Source: Mansonella perstans
Taxonomy: Eukaryota; Nematoda; Chromadorea; Rhabditida; Onchocercidae
Length of the DNA: 64,000 nucleotides
Direction: 5' to 3'
Assembly: GCA_037074765.1 (NCBI GenBank)
Contig: JBAMDO010000074.1
Location: 124,001-188,000, forward strand
The first letter of the stretch is position 1. Each line of letters starts with the position of its first letter. The translations under genes and the position numbers were made by a program. Under the pieces are notes generated by a model, which ran no database searches, had not been told where the DNA came from, and was given only the letters and a program-made list of their open reading frames with translations. Below are positions 51,432 through 64,000 of the stretch, one piece after another.

Positions 51432-52790
51432 AATTATGATCTAAAAGTTTCATTTAAATGCTTCATTAATCCACCATATCGAATGGACTATACGGAATGA
51501 ACTGTTGTAAAAGAATTTCCAGAATAAACACCACCGCAGTGATCCGACTGAGCGCAGATCCACTTTCAATCCATTTAGCACGTAAAGACGCAATTAGAGA
51601 CTTGAGAGTATACGGTCCTCCACAATCTTTAAAACTGTTCCATGAGAACCTGCTTACGGTGTCTGCCCATGAACTAATGGTACTTCATAAGCATGATATT
51701 CTAAAATCGACTCAACATACACCTGTTTTTTACGTTACACTAAATTCAACACATCGAAATTCGCGATCTTTAACTCAGGATATCATAGTTCAAATAATCG
51801 CAAAATTGGTATAGCGTAAACCCAATATCTAGTCAACGAAAATAAACTTGCAATAAAGAAATGATACAGTGAAGTCCTGGGCTCTTACACAGCAATAAGT
51901 GTACTTGGACAAGAAATCCATGAATTTATTTAGAATGAATATAACAAGTTCAATTATTCTTTCACTTTCGGAAATCGACAAGATATAGGTTCATATTAAC
52001 ATATGAAAATCCTCCGGAGTAAATATGAACACCATGGTATAGATCAGAATAAAAAATCCAATCAATTCAACATTATTCTTTTGATTATAGATTCAGAGCA
52101 TCGGTAGCACAGCCTGAATTCATGTTCAGAAATTTATCAGCTACAGCATCATTATCCTGCATTCACAGCAAAAAAAACGTAGCAGAAAAACCATGAATGA
52201 ATTAAAAACAACACAGATTCAATTATGCACATATATTTGAAGTGGTATTTTTAAAAAAAAAGGCACCAACATACAGGCTCTTCTGTACCACCATTCTAAA
52301 CGAGGTATATACAGTCCGGAATCATACATAGCAGACACAGATACAATGTGGATTACACAATAAAATCCCTTATACGGTGCCAAAATAATCAATCATACGT
52401 ACACATTATCAACTAAAAATTTGAAAAATCTGGAAAACGGCAAAAAGCAAGCCTAAAATAAACATTAACAATATATTAGATCATGTGAAATCGTCTACAC
52501 AACAGCTTGGCCTGTAAGAGACTGGACATTATAAAACATTTCAGGTGCAATTATTATCTTCATATTAATAATCTATCATCCCCATACATCCGGATCTATT
52601 TTAAGAAAGTAACGAGAAAATTCCTAATACAGCTCAGGAAAAATACTAATCTACAAAACGTTCATGAATTATGAATTCAGATAACAGTAATTATAGAAAG
52701 ACATCATTACAATGAGGAAGATGCAAGTTTTTAATAAACAGTAATCAGTTAAAGATACATAATTTCTGATGAATGTAATCAGTTTTTATT
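51432..52790. other. Gap between eel-1 stop and TIMM21 start
   Basis: About 1.36 kb. An AATAAA lies directly after the eel-1 stop codon. The plus strand has one 105-codon frame (51497-51814; see separate entry). Otherwise it is AT-rich with no recognisable gene. Confidence 0.5.
51497..51814 (+). CDS. Doubtful 105-codon ORF opposite the TIMM21 promoter
   Basis: An ATG-started single frame (MNCCKRISRINTTAVIRL...) of 105 codons starting 66 bases upstream of the TIMM21 ATG on the other strand. It is long for such AT-rich DNA, but I recognise no domain and see no acceptor at the start. It may be chance. Confidence 0.15.
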   Translation: MNCCKRISRINTTAVIRLSADPLSIHLARKDAIRDLRVYGPPQSLKLFHENLLTVSAHELMVLHKHDILKSTQHTPVFYVTLNSTHRNSRSLTQDIIVQIIAKLV

Positions 52791-55700
52791 TTATGCAAAA
52801 CCAAATCCTTCAGTACATTCACGTACGGCTAGCAACAGCATATCCCGAAGTTTCTCGTATGTTTCATATTGCGGAAGATCCAACTGATTGAAACTGTAAT
52901 GATTTAGTATGATGAACAACATGATGAAAATTCGCAAAAAAGCTTCTTGACAAAATAGAAATACCATGTATGTGCTGTTGGTAGTCGATCTGAAGATCGC
53001 GAATCCAGATGAATAGAAAATTTCTGTATACCATTCATACCCTCAAGTGCAGCAAAACCTTGCAAAGGAACTTTACTTGTACCAGTAACGAACTGCAGAA
53101 ATTTTGCACGATCTTCCTGTTCAAACGAACGTAATGCTTTCCAGAACCATTGTATCTGCAATAGCTGATTGAAACACAATAACAAATAGGTGAGAATAGT
53201 AATGCGTCATTTGTATATATGACACTTTAACAAATCTGATCAAATACTGGAATCGGTTCCCCACTGGAATCCCATTATATCATCTGCTCATACCACCACA
53301 TCACTAGTTCCTTATAACCTTCACCTGATTACATCCCATCATCGGAACAATTCGGAAAATCGAGAGAAGATAACTCACCTGAGGCGAGGATTTAGTGTAT
53401 GTCTTGTATTCAGTATTAGCATAGAGATCATCAATATCAATATTTGGAAGTCCACTTATCAACAATTCCAATTCTTGCTCATTGAAAATTGAGATTAACT
53501 GCTTCGGAATTATTTCGTAAAAGCCCTCCAAAAATGCTTTCAACTGTTGATTAATGGAACCTGTAAGGAAAACTCAACACGCAACATATCATAACAAAGT
53601 ATTTAATTGCTTAAAGTGTGCTTTATTTGCTTGGATAACTTCACAAATATCACCAACAATCCTGAAATACATGTTAGAATAAATAATAAAAGGCTAAATC
53701 AGTGAAAACAAAGCGAACCAGTCATCTTCATTTGGCAAACCAGCTTTACATATTCTTCTTTATTTTCATCAGTAACTGGAATGGACGATCCATCTTCTTT
53801 CAGTATGCGCATTCTCCTAACTCCAAACTCTTCAACTTCCAAAGTAAATGTGAGTTCAGTGCCAAGCTCTTCGATCGGATTGTTGAGCAAAAATTCTAAT
53901 GACTTGTAGAAACTGGGATCCTGAAATGTAAAGTTACTAAAATTCAATTTTCAGGATTGTTTGCTAATGATTACGAGACTTCGCAAAGCTACACAACCTT
54001 AGTTCTTCCACCTCTCTCTCAGGCAGCTTTCAACCACATCACCCATTTATCCTACAAATGACCGTATTCATCTCTTTTGTTTGACAAAAGATTACAGATA
54101 CCTCTGATTCTAAATCCTGTGCCCGAACAGGAACACTTAAAATGTGCTTGTAAAATGCTCGAGTGAAATAGCATTCCAACAATTTGTTCTCATACATTGC
54201 CTTTGCTATTATTCTTCCAACAAACTGAAAAGATTACTTCGAGTTTTAAGGAATCGAACAATTCAGAAATATATCGAATAAGAAATAATAAGTGAAAAAC
54301 GAAGATCTGAAGACGTTTTTCTTATGAATGAATTTAAGCTGCAACCTCATAAAAATGAAAACCTTGAAATATTCCAAATGTTCCGGATTAATATATGAAG
54401 TTTTATTGATCATGTATGTCACACGATCTCCCGGCGATGTTATAAAGAGTGCATAATTAGGATTGAAAATTTCTCGTGTGATAATTGAAAACCATTCACG
54501 CAGTAATCCACCAGCATCTTGCCCTTCTTCGCCCTCGAAGATGATGTAAAACCTCGCTTTCCACTCCGGACCACGTAGTCTGAATAATTCTCGGAAACTA
54601 TCGCTGAATAAGTGACTACGACGAATCCGTACCGCAACATCTTCACCTCTATAATGAACAGTAATAATAAAATATCCCTCAAATCAATGTGTAGAGTCAG
54701 TATTAACAAAAAATTGGTGTTAATTAATTAAGACACAAACCTAACACGTTCATCGATTTTCTGCATTTGTTTCCGGAAATAGATACGCTTGACATCAAAA
54801 TCCAACAATTTCGGCATTTGAGTTAGAACTGCGAATGGGCCATCCGTTAAACTACCACCACTTTGCCTCAGAACCTGATTCAACATATTTCGGTGCTTCT
54901 CTGAAAATAATTCGCTGTGAATACCACTCACATTCAATAAAACATTCAGCAAATTCATTACAAAGTTCCCTTAGAAAATGTGGAGGTTGGACCAGTACAA
55001 AAAGCAGGCATTCGGCAAGAAATTGATATATGCCAAATCCCAGAGCTATAACTTTCAGGGCATACAAATTATACACATAGATGAAAACACACAAGTGTAA
55101 CGTACCTGCGAAATGAAGAAGTTTTTGAGCGTCTGGATGCTCGTGTAGTTTGCTTGAATCAACAGAAGACAATTCCGATCCATATACCAGGAAAAAAGCT
55201 TCGGCGCTTGGCTGAAGAGCTAAAGCTGCATGTGCATCTGCATTTGTAAGACGTTTCAGACACCTTGATACAAGTTCCCATAACGGTTCCAATGTACTTA
55301 ATAATACGCTCATGCTTTCGTCTTCCTAAAACATTGGACAAAATTGAATGTATCTGCAAATAAGTATGCATCCAAAAACATTATACCCATATAAAGATAT
55401 AAAGGTGCAAAAAAAAAAGACATGAAAAACCACAGGTTTGATTCGAATTTACATAAAAGTGAAAATACGGGAGAAGGCTTGATTTCAATACTACAATGTC
55501 CATAACCAGGTATAGGAATGCGAAATTCCACAGAAGTGAAGTTACAAACTTCACCTCAGATTTTTTCCTTTTATTTTCTTCGATTGCACTTTCGTTATCT
55601 TCTCCCAGTACGTGCTCGTCATCCTGCTCAGTTGCAGTGTCAATACTCACATCAACTTCAACACATCTTGCATTTAATTGCAGCACTTCCCTTATTTTGA

Positions 55701-56945
55701 TGATTAACTGCAACGTTCTCAGAAATACATTTTGGATGCCATTTTTGTCAGTTAGTGCTCGCATTGCTGGTAATTGTAGTTCATAACAGCCAGATGCATT
55801 CATAACTGCCCGCGAATTTAATACTCCACTGATCACGATCACTGATTCGTCATAACTAGAATAACAAACCACGTTAGCAGTTAAGACTTGTGAGTGAATT
55901 ATATTTCAAAGACCGAACCAAAACAAACAGGCGGATCTCTATGCTCAGATCATGACTATTTAGGTACCCTATGGAAAAGGAATTATATAGAAGTACCGTT
56001 TCTTTCTGATATAATGATTACTGAAAGAAATGTGCCAAACCGGTTAACTGCAACTTTCGAGCCCGATGGTTGTTGCTCAAGAAATGATGAAGAGCTTCCT
56101 TCGTTGGAGACTTCCTTCAGTTCTTCTTCAAGTTTCTCAATATGTGGCAAAAGTCGAGCTCCTAAGCGCTCAGCAGCATTTATGAGGAGAGACATTATAA
56201 AGCCTTTCGTGGATGGAGTGAGAGCACGGATTAACTCCAACAGTAAGGTTCGCCCATCTGCTAACCCTTCTTCTGAGCATTCACCTTCTGTCAAAGCCTG
56301 AAAACTCAGATTAACATAAACTGCTACATACTATATGAAGTCGGAAGAACAGAAGATTAAAACGAACCAAAACAATGTGCTCCAGTTGCTGGGTAAGTGG
56401 AGGTCGTTCTGCTGTCGGATCAATTGACATTTTCGTGAGAGTTTCATCCGGCAAAGTCTGGACGATCTGAAGAGATTGATTATTGGTAATCCTAGACAAC
56501 ATCTCAGAATACTGATAATCCTACATAACATCTCCCACAATAAAAATAACAAATGACTGACCGTGCATATAAGGCGAAGCAACTTATCCTGCAATATAGA
56601 CGATGAGAGAATAACTGGACGTCTAATGTGCTCCATAAGTACACCAACAGCACTATCTTCAAGTGATGAAGCAGCCATGCTTGCATTAACGCCACCTGGT
56701 CCTAAGGTTGTTTCTAACGATAAACCGTGTCGATGCGTAGAACGGGATAACACGTCAGCTTTTGACAGACTAAAAGTATTAAAATATAAGGAGTATTTAA
56801 TGACAATTTTTCTTTTTTTTGCACAGTATCTTATCGCAATTATATGAAGCCAACAGAACTGATAACAAAATCATATATGAAATCAAATAAATTTACTGAG
56901 GTAACATCATTAAGATATAATTCCGACCACAGTTTCGTAGTGTGA

Positions 56946-56980
<35 letters not shown>

Positions 56981-59900
56981 ACGGAATGATACCAGGATAA
57001 AACAGAAGGAAAGAACTATATGCATTCTTAATAGCTTACCTATGAACGATAGCCCAAAACTGTGAAAACGGTGGCATATGCAATCCGGCACCCGAAAAGG
57101 AACCTGGTCCACGTAGCTTTGCAGGAAGAAAATGACCCGGATAAGTTTTTGCAAGACTGATTAGTGTATCCAACACAAGACGACAGACTGTTGCTAGAAT
57201 TGCCGGATGTAAAGCAACTGCAAATACAATGCATTACAAGTTCCACAAAGAAAACGAACTGCGAAAATTTGGCATATCAAATCTATTACGAGTAATCATT
57301 AGCCATAAATCTATACTTTCACTACCAATAGACACAGCTAGGAGGCCAAGCTTAGATAACCTACGCATATGAGAGCATGTTTAAAACTTCTACCTATATG
57401 AGTACTCTTGAAGAATTTTACTGCTTGTTCATGTTGCCCAATACCGCTGTGCACGCATATTTGATCTAACCAACCGGACACCGTTCCCGCAAAATCCTCA
57501 TATTGAACAGCGTCTTCGTCCACTTTGTCAAGTAGAGCAATTAAACACCAGATTACAAAATCACACGTCACATTTTGCGCGCAAAGACTTTTGATGAGCT
57601 TCTAAAAGGTATTTCAATGCTTTTTTCAAGTACAAGGATTCTCCTGGACTTCAGCCGAAATCAGTAGCTGAAAACGGTTACTGGAAAGATGCACCTAATC
57701 AGCATTACTTTGAGAGTCATTTAGCATAATATGATGCATAATCTGAAGAAAAACAACAAAGTAACAGATAACCTGTAAACGTTGAGTATTAAGACGAGCT
57801 GGATCGATGAAAAAAAGCAGTAGTAATGTAACAATGGCATCTCGATCCAATAACTGTGTAGCATTCTTCGAAGCAAGTGTGGTAACCCCGGCAAGTGCAC
57901 CTACAGGAGCACTACTACCGCTTGTTCCAGGAACTGATCGACCATTTGCAGGGCGAAAGCGCTGAGCTGGCGCTAACATACGAGCAAAACGCATTACCTG
58001 CTGAAATTATGAATTATGATAATAACCTCAACAACATATATCTACTCAATTCGAAAATTTCTAGGGAGAGTAGGAAAAGTTTAATTATGATTGCTTTAAG
58101 CACAATACTTGTGCTTCATAGGACGCTCGCAAACGCCGTGCTTCGGCCGCAACATTCTGGGGTAGAACTTGTAACACCGTATCATCTGCATCAGCGAGCA
58201 CTTGTGCTCGCAAAGTTGGTGGAAGGGATTCAATCAATGCAGCTGCGTCATCAGTAGCAACCGGAGTGTCTAAAACGAACTAAATTAAAGAAAAGCAAAA
58301 AAACGGAAAAACTCCGATTCATATGGAACACTATTACTATAGACAGTAATATTTAGAAAAAAAAAAAACGAGCCTGCCGGCGGCGCACTACTGTTTTCTG
58401 TCCTTTCCTGAGCTAATCGCATAGTTCTCTCATGCTGCGCTAAGATTTCTTCCTGCAAATCAGGTGGGAGTGCGTTTAGAAATTCTTGGTCGAGTGGTTC
58501 AACTGCAGGCACTTCACCATTTGCCTGACCGGCTGCCTCTAGGTTTGCGGAAGTTTGTATCAAACGCTGTGAACGTTGCTGCCTCATATGATCTCGAATC
58601 ACTTCCATACGTATATCTTCTGGTAAGGCTGCCAAAAACGCAGGATCTACGCCTTCGGGAATTTCAATATCTGAATAACGAAATTAATTTTTTGGATGTT
58701 CATAATGGACTTTATGCATCACTCGACTACAGTGAAAAATGGGAAAACCGTTCATATTAAGCTAAAAATTTAAAGAATTTTATTACCTCCTAATATTCCT
58801 CTGAAATCATCTTGACTGGCATGTAGAGCTTCCGATGCAGCATCGGTTACGCTTGCTTGCTCCACTCTCTCTAAAATAGCTTCAGTAGCAAACCGAAAAG
58901 TGAGATTAATCGTGTGGACATGCCATTCCTCTTTCCTTTTAGGTTAAACACTTTTAGCATGTACAATTTCTTGTAAATTAAATCACTTACATTTTAAATA
59001 AGTGCAAACAGTAATCTCAACATTTTCTTTAAGGACGATAAGAATGAACAAACGAATAAAGTAACTGCGCATTTACCTTGTCTTTCAGCTTCGTTTACAG
59101 TAATTGGTAGTGTATGCATTGACGCGTCTGTTGAAATATTGCTGTTTTCATTTGCAGTGGCGATTTCCTGTCCCTGCTCCTGTTCAGAAGTTTGCTGAAT
59201 TTGAACTTGAAAATTTTCTGAAGCATCGTAATATAAAGTACCTGGAATATAGAGATGACCGAAACTCAAACTACTACTTGTTTTTTATATTTAGGAAAGA
59301 AATGCTGCACACCCATATTAGAAAAAAATTTACAAACAACCTGACTGGTCCATGGGTTCTGGAACACTATGCGTTTGAACTATTATATCGATACATTCCG
59401 ATGAATTTTCCGGCTGTGTATCAGCAACATCGTCGGCGTTCCCAGCATTCTAAATTTTCATTGAAATTCTTTCTTTTTAGATTTGAAAGACGAAATTAGC
59501 AAAAAAGACAAAAATACGACACGAACCAATTCATACTCCGCGTAATGTCTCTTTTGTTGGCATTAATAATCACATCGATGTTTTTAATGCATAATATTAT
59601 GGTTTTTGACAGAGGCTTAATAATATTTTCTCGTCTCATCGCCAACTTTTTTTTCATTTAAAAACTAGATATAACGATGTCAGGAAATCGATAATCATGT
59701 AAAAAACACTGAAACAAACCCCATGTTCTTCTTCTTCATCAATAAACAATCGCGTTGCATTGCCACTTTCATTTGATACCGCATCCTCCAGAGTTCTCTT
59801 CGAAGATTCCTCCGTAAAATCTTTCTGCGTTTTCATTACTTCATCTTCTGCTTTCTTCTGATTTTCTTCCTTTAAAAAATCTGTTAGAACTGAAAAATCG

Positions 59901-62900
59901 TAAAATTTCTTAAAGACTTCCCAAGCTCAGGTAAATTTCTAATCCTCCGCATATTTCAACCCGAAGTCCTCATTATTCAGAAATTATGAAAAATGTCATA
60001 TAATGCTTAAGAGAATGGAACGAATAAAACTACTTTTTCAATAGTATCCATAACACCGGTGACATGAGATGCCACCATAACCCACAGGTACAAGTGGGCA
60101 TGACCATCAATCATTCTTGCAGCATCTGAAAATCGTTCCAGTGGAAGTGGAACAGATGTTTGGCGTCGCTCTTCACCGGCAACTGTAGTTGTATTGTCCA
60201 ATCCATGTTCTTGCATCTGAAGAAAAAAGCCAAAAAAAAGCTAAGTCTAATTTAACATCAGGAAATATTCTCGTTCCAGTAAATTCCAGCAAGGAATGTT
60301 TAGAAATGAAATATCCACATGATTAGAAATTAAATACAGCAATAACTTCTATACTCTTAATTAATGGCGAAGGTTCAAGAATCAATTATGACAGAGCAAC
60401 AAAAACGTTGCTGCTTTAAAATGCAACATGACTAGATAAATATAATTGAGCAGATACTTCATGTCTTAAACAAGATTAAAAAAGCTTACAACGACGTTCA
60501 AGAAGCGCTGACGTGACGGAGCAACGTCGAAAAGATGAGTGCCGCTACCTGCTGCAGAACCATCAAAGAGCCGTTCAATAAATTCATTTTGTGTGCCGAA
60601 TGCTGTCCAACGTCGTACCGCATTCTGCCGATGCAAACCTGTTGGGTTTATGTTACCAGCACCACGACGTTGACCAACCAAAAGGCGATAACTCTGACAA
60701 GAGCCTTGTATGATTTTTTTTTAAATAAAACAGCTCATTATCTTTATATAGAAATGGCAGTTATCAAAAATTCTGCATAATAGGCTTTTTCTTTATAAAT
60801 TTGCAAAGAAAAAACTTACTGTAGGTCTTTGACCTACAACGCTGTCACTGCCACTGGTCTGTGATGATCTTTGCAACAAGGGATGAACCGAACTATTGCT
60901 AACTGTCGATCGATCAGCATGTGCAGCTTCCATACCTAAGCAGTACATTTTTGAATTTGCGGCATTTTCTGAAGTTTCTCACTGGGTAACATAGAGAAAA
61001 TGCTCACTAGTATTTACAAAAAGGCGGGCACCCGTGAAAGCACCATTTGTAAGAGCATCAATATCATCCAAATTTTCAACAAATATATTTGTGTTGACAA
61101 AGTTTTCCTCAGAATCGCCATCTTCAAATCGATCTGCGGGTCCAGAATCATCTACGCTGTCGACTAAGGCAAAACGACTTAATGCTGCCGGCTCCATTTC
61201 CACCATTCCAAAATCATCTTCTTCCTCGACGCTCACACGTCCTTCTTCTAAATCGAAAAATCCCAAGCTATATTGAATAAAACGATCAAAATATTCAGTG
61301 CAATCCTTTCCTTTGATTTCAGTATTTTTCGGCACTGATATCGCACACATACTCCCGTGAAATTGTCACAGAACTAGGGAAAATTCGACAAAAACATTTG
61401 CTGACATTATCGTTTATCATTCCCACTTACATTAAGAAAGTCATGATACAACAGTGAATGTTTATATATCAACTGCTATGTCATATACAACAAAGATAAC
61501 GAACCTTCCATTACATCATCATGTTCATCATCCGATTCATCATCCACATCCATTTCATTAAGACCAGCACCTTCATCCTAAACATTTTTTTAATACTAGA
61601 ATCAAGGTTTCATATCAAACTGCAGACACATAAATACCCACTAAAAAGATGGGAAATGTTTTAAAATAAAATGTAATTACATCATCATCGTCATCTGCAT
61701 CTTCGTCTTCCTCACTTTCACTTGAATCCTCAACAGCATCCGGATTTCTAGCACGTGCACGATCCTCAACATCGTCCGCACAATAATCATCATCATCAGG
61801 TCTATTCCGTTCAACCGTTACCTGGAACTAATCCAGGGGCATCATATATTGATCTGACAGTACTAATGGAAAACTTTGAAATCCTTTCCTTGTCTTTAAG
61901 GCATTTTTTGAAATCCAACTATAACAATGCATTCGTTAATTGGTCAGTCCTATTAAAAGTTGAAAAACTAGAAGCAATATAGGTTTCTTTTAGAGAACAA
62001 AAACATCAATTATGAATATATCAAGTACCTCATGAGTCTCAAAACGATGTTCATCGGCATTGCTACTGCCGTCTTCGATATGATTATCCTGGGAAGGTGA
62101 AGGTTCACCCTCTCTCGCTGTTACCGTAGCTGATGCATCGTTTTCTGATGTTGTAACTAGTGTTACAGATGCAGATGCATTCTGGGTCGCTGAGAGTGTA
62201 CCGGACGCATTTTCTGCTACCGAATTCTGCGCTGCATGATTACTGTAAATTGAAAATGAGTTTTTTCCCATGGACACAAATGACGAGGAAGGTCGTCAGA
62301 AGTAAGAATCTTAATGAATCAACCCTCTTTATTTAATTGAAAGAACAAATGGATAAGAAAACTTCATCACCGAACTATAACCTCTCGAAATGCTTTGATA
62401 TCACCACAATACGTAGCAAGTATTTCTTATAATAACAGAAAATTTTGCAAAATTTGGAAAGGACCTGTTGATTGCACGCGTCAATTCTTCTAAAACTCGC
62501 AAAATGTAGTTCAGTGTCTCGATGCCCTCTTTCGTTGACAAATTCAAATACCATGGCACTCTACTCAGTTCGACACAAACACGTTTCTTTATAATCAAAC
62601 GCAAAATTGCATTTGAATTTGTGTTATTGCGCATATCTTGCGGTCCTGCGGGACATGCATCACGTGCCAACAGAAACATATCCGATAATAATCTCAGCTA
62701 AAATAACAAAATCCATACTTTGCACTCTATTTCTCAATCGCTTTTTATTTAAGTTCCCCAAGGACATCAACTTGTTTTGGATTTTCATAATACTAGCAAC
62801 ATATAGAAGAAATTTCAATGCATTATTTAATTACCTTAGTGCATGCTGTTTTTGAATCAGTTTCAGAGAAAACAATGTGAAGAGAAGAAATAATACTAGA

Positions 62901-64000
62901 GATCAACGCTTCCTGAGCCTGAAAGTATAATTTAATCAGTGATTTTTAAATCACTTCGGGTACTCGAAAACGAGACAAATATATTTTCTAATATGCAACT
63001 TGTAAATATCATCTTGAAGAGAAAAAACATACTTTTGGTGAGTGGCTGCATGAAGCGATTGCAGCTACAAAGGTCTTCACAGCGACACATACATTACTAT
63101 CACCAGACGAAGAACTGTTCGGAACAACACATTTACTAAGAAGCGAAACCATAAAAGGCTGCCCATTAAAATCATGCGACTCAGCAATCAGTGTTGCTAC
63201 AATACTGTAGCTCTTCGCCAATTCAGCAATCAATCGCACGAGTGACGCACGATTTATCACTCTATTTGAATCTTCCCACGAAAAGTCCAATGTGTGATTC
63301 AATAAATGCGCCAACACCTGTTATCAATCTCGTAATTGCAATATCTTTCGATTTTACTTTATGAAGCGTTCCCATCAAACATATGAATTTCCCATCAAAC
63401 TCCATAGTAGGATAGAGTTTTAACTTTCTCATTACAATTATAAACAACTGGTTTTGTCCGTTACATCGGAGTGTATCCGCCGCACCACCGCAGTACGGTA
63501 AAGCTTTAATCTTCGCATAGAAAACGAAAAAAGAGAGGATAGCCCTATGCTTTGTCAGCAAAATAAGCATTTTTTCTGGTTTTTTTTTTCTAAGAGTAAA
63601 ATATATATGCACTGACCTATGTAATTCGTAAAATTCTATTACTGAAGCATATCGTTAGAATAAAACAAAGATATCCACAAATAATAGCAAAATACCTGTT
63701 TAATAGGTGAGCATGCAGCCCACTGCTTACAAGAAGGATCAACAGGAGTCATCGGCAAAACGGTTATCTGATCCTTCTGTTTTCGCGTAACACGTTCCAT
63801 AGTAGCAGCAAAAATTTCTGGATGACGTGCACATAGCGGAGAGAGAGCGCGTATAGCATGTAACCAGTCCCGAGTTGTTCGCGGTGTCCTAAAAACCTCA
63901 ACTAATAAGAAAAAAAACACTGCAAATTTAACAAACAAGAACTCCCACTGAATCCATAACACGCTCCTCAATCGATGAAAAAAGCATTATGATGATTCAA
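52791..64000 (-). CDS. eel-1: HUWE1/EEL-1 giant HECT E3 ubiquitin ligase; 5' part lies outside the window
   Basis: HECT ligase acting on many nuclear and cytoplasmic substrates. More than 30 exons cover roughly the second half of the human protein. In order on the minus strand: helical-repeat segments (63900-62459, e.g. [20 protein letters not shown]); an acidic, low-complexity region (about 62240-61500, e.g. [20 protein letters not shown]); the [15 protein letters not shown] region (about 60600); LP-type ubiquitin-binding motifs ([17 protein letters not shown] and [14 protein letters not shown] about 58640-58440, [16 protein letters not shown] about 58235); and the ARLNTQRLQ region (about 57800). 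The HECT domain (about 54900-52791) includes [36 protein letters not shown] and [19 protein letters not shown], ending ECTEGFGFA. The catalytic cysteine (TAHTCFNQLDLP) is present, its codon split by the last intron. WWE and UBA domains would lie beyond the right edge. Confidence 0.98.
56947..56978. repeat. Poly-A run, 32 bases, in an eel-1 intron
   Basis: Uninterrupted A run on the plus strand, so poly-T on the eel-1 transcript. It lies in the intron between the exons at about 57220-57043 and 56765-56560. Confidence 0.9.

Noticed and set aside
1..64000. tRNA, rRNA, spliced-leader RNA genes or CRISPR-like arrays
   Set aside because: I looked for tRNA B-box-like sequence, a spliced-leader sequence and regularly spaced repeats and saw no convincing candidate. 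The only regular arrays are ordinary tandem repeats. A covariance-model scan would be decisive.

Overview
This window is nuclear DNA from an animal with short exons, mostly 60-300 bp introns and very AT-rich intergenic DNA. Ten conserved metazoan genes can be read on both strands, plus one two-exon gene I cannot identify. Almost every gene has a splice-acceptor signal (..TTTCAG or ..TTTTAG) within about 15 nt upstream of its start codon. That is the pattern left by spliced-leader trans-splicing and points to a nematode. AT content, intron size and gene spacing would suit a spirurid/filarial species, but the species is my inference and was not computed.

Layout from left to right: NUP155/npp-8 (minus, 3' part beyond the left edge); a 2.2 kb divergent promoter region; sphingosine-1-phosphate lyase (plus); an unidentified two-exon gene (plus, 11520-12087); a roughly 6 kb AT-rich gap; spo-11 (minus); ctf-18 (minus); a 2.7 kb AT-rich gap with a long poly-A run; the G3BP homologue gtbp-1 (minus); a 2.7 kb gap; SLMAP (plus); drp-1 (minus, convergent with SLMAP); a gap holding a 47-bp tandem repeat; the decapping factor dcap-1 (plus); TIMM21 (minus); and the giant HECT ubiquitin ligase eel-1/HUWE1 (minus, 5' part beyond the right edge).

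The genes are housekeeping functions: nuclear pore, sphingolipid catabolism, meiotic double-strand breaks, sister-chromatid cohesion, stress-granule RNA binding, STRIPAK/membrane scaffolding, mitochondrial fission and import, mRNA decapping and ubiquitination. ctf-18 to spo-11 and eel-1 to TIMM21 are same-strand neighbours about 1.1-1.4 kb apart and could be operons, but this is unproven.

I did not find a CRISPR-like, phage-like or otherwise wholly new system. The most interesting items are: (1) the sphingosine-1-phosphate lyase keeps the PLP lysine but has changed several other conserved active-site positions; (2) a decayed copy of part of one of its exons lies in a later intron; (3) an upstream exon splices in frame onto drp-1 and would give an N-terminally extended isoform; (4) a SLMAP intron is built of repeats that re-copy its own 3' splice site; (5) there is one gene of unknown family. 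Exon boundaries were read by eye from frame, homology and GT/AG signals.
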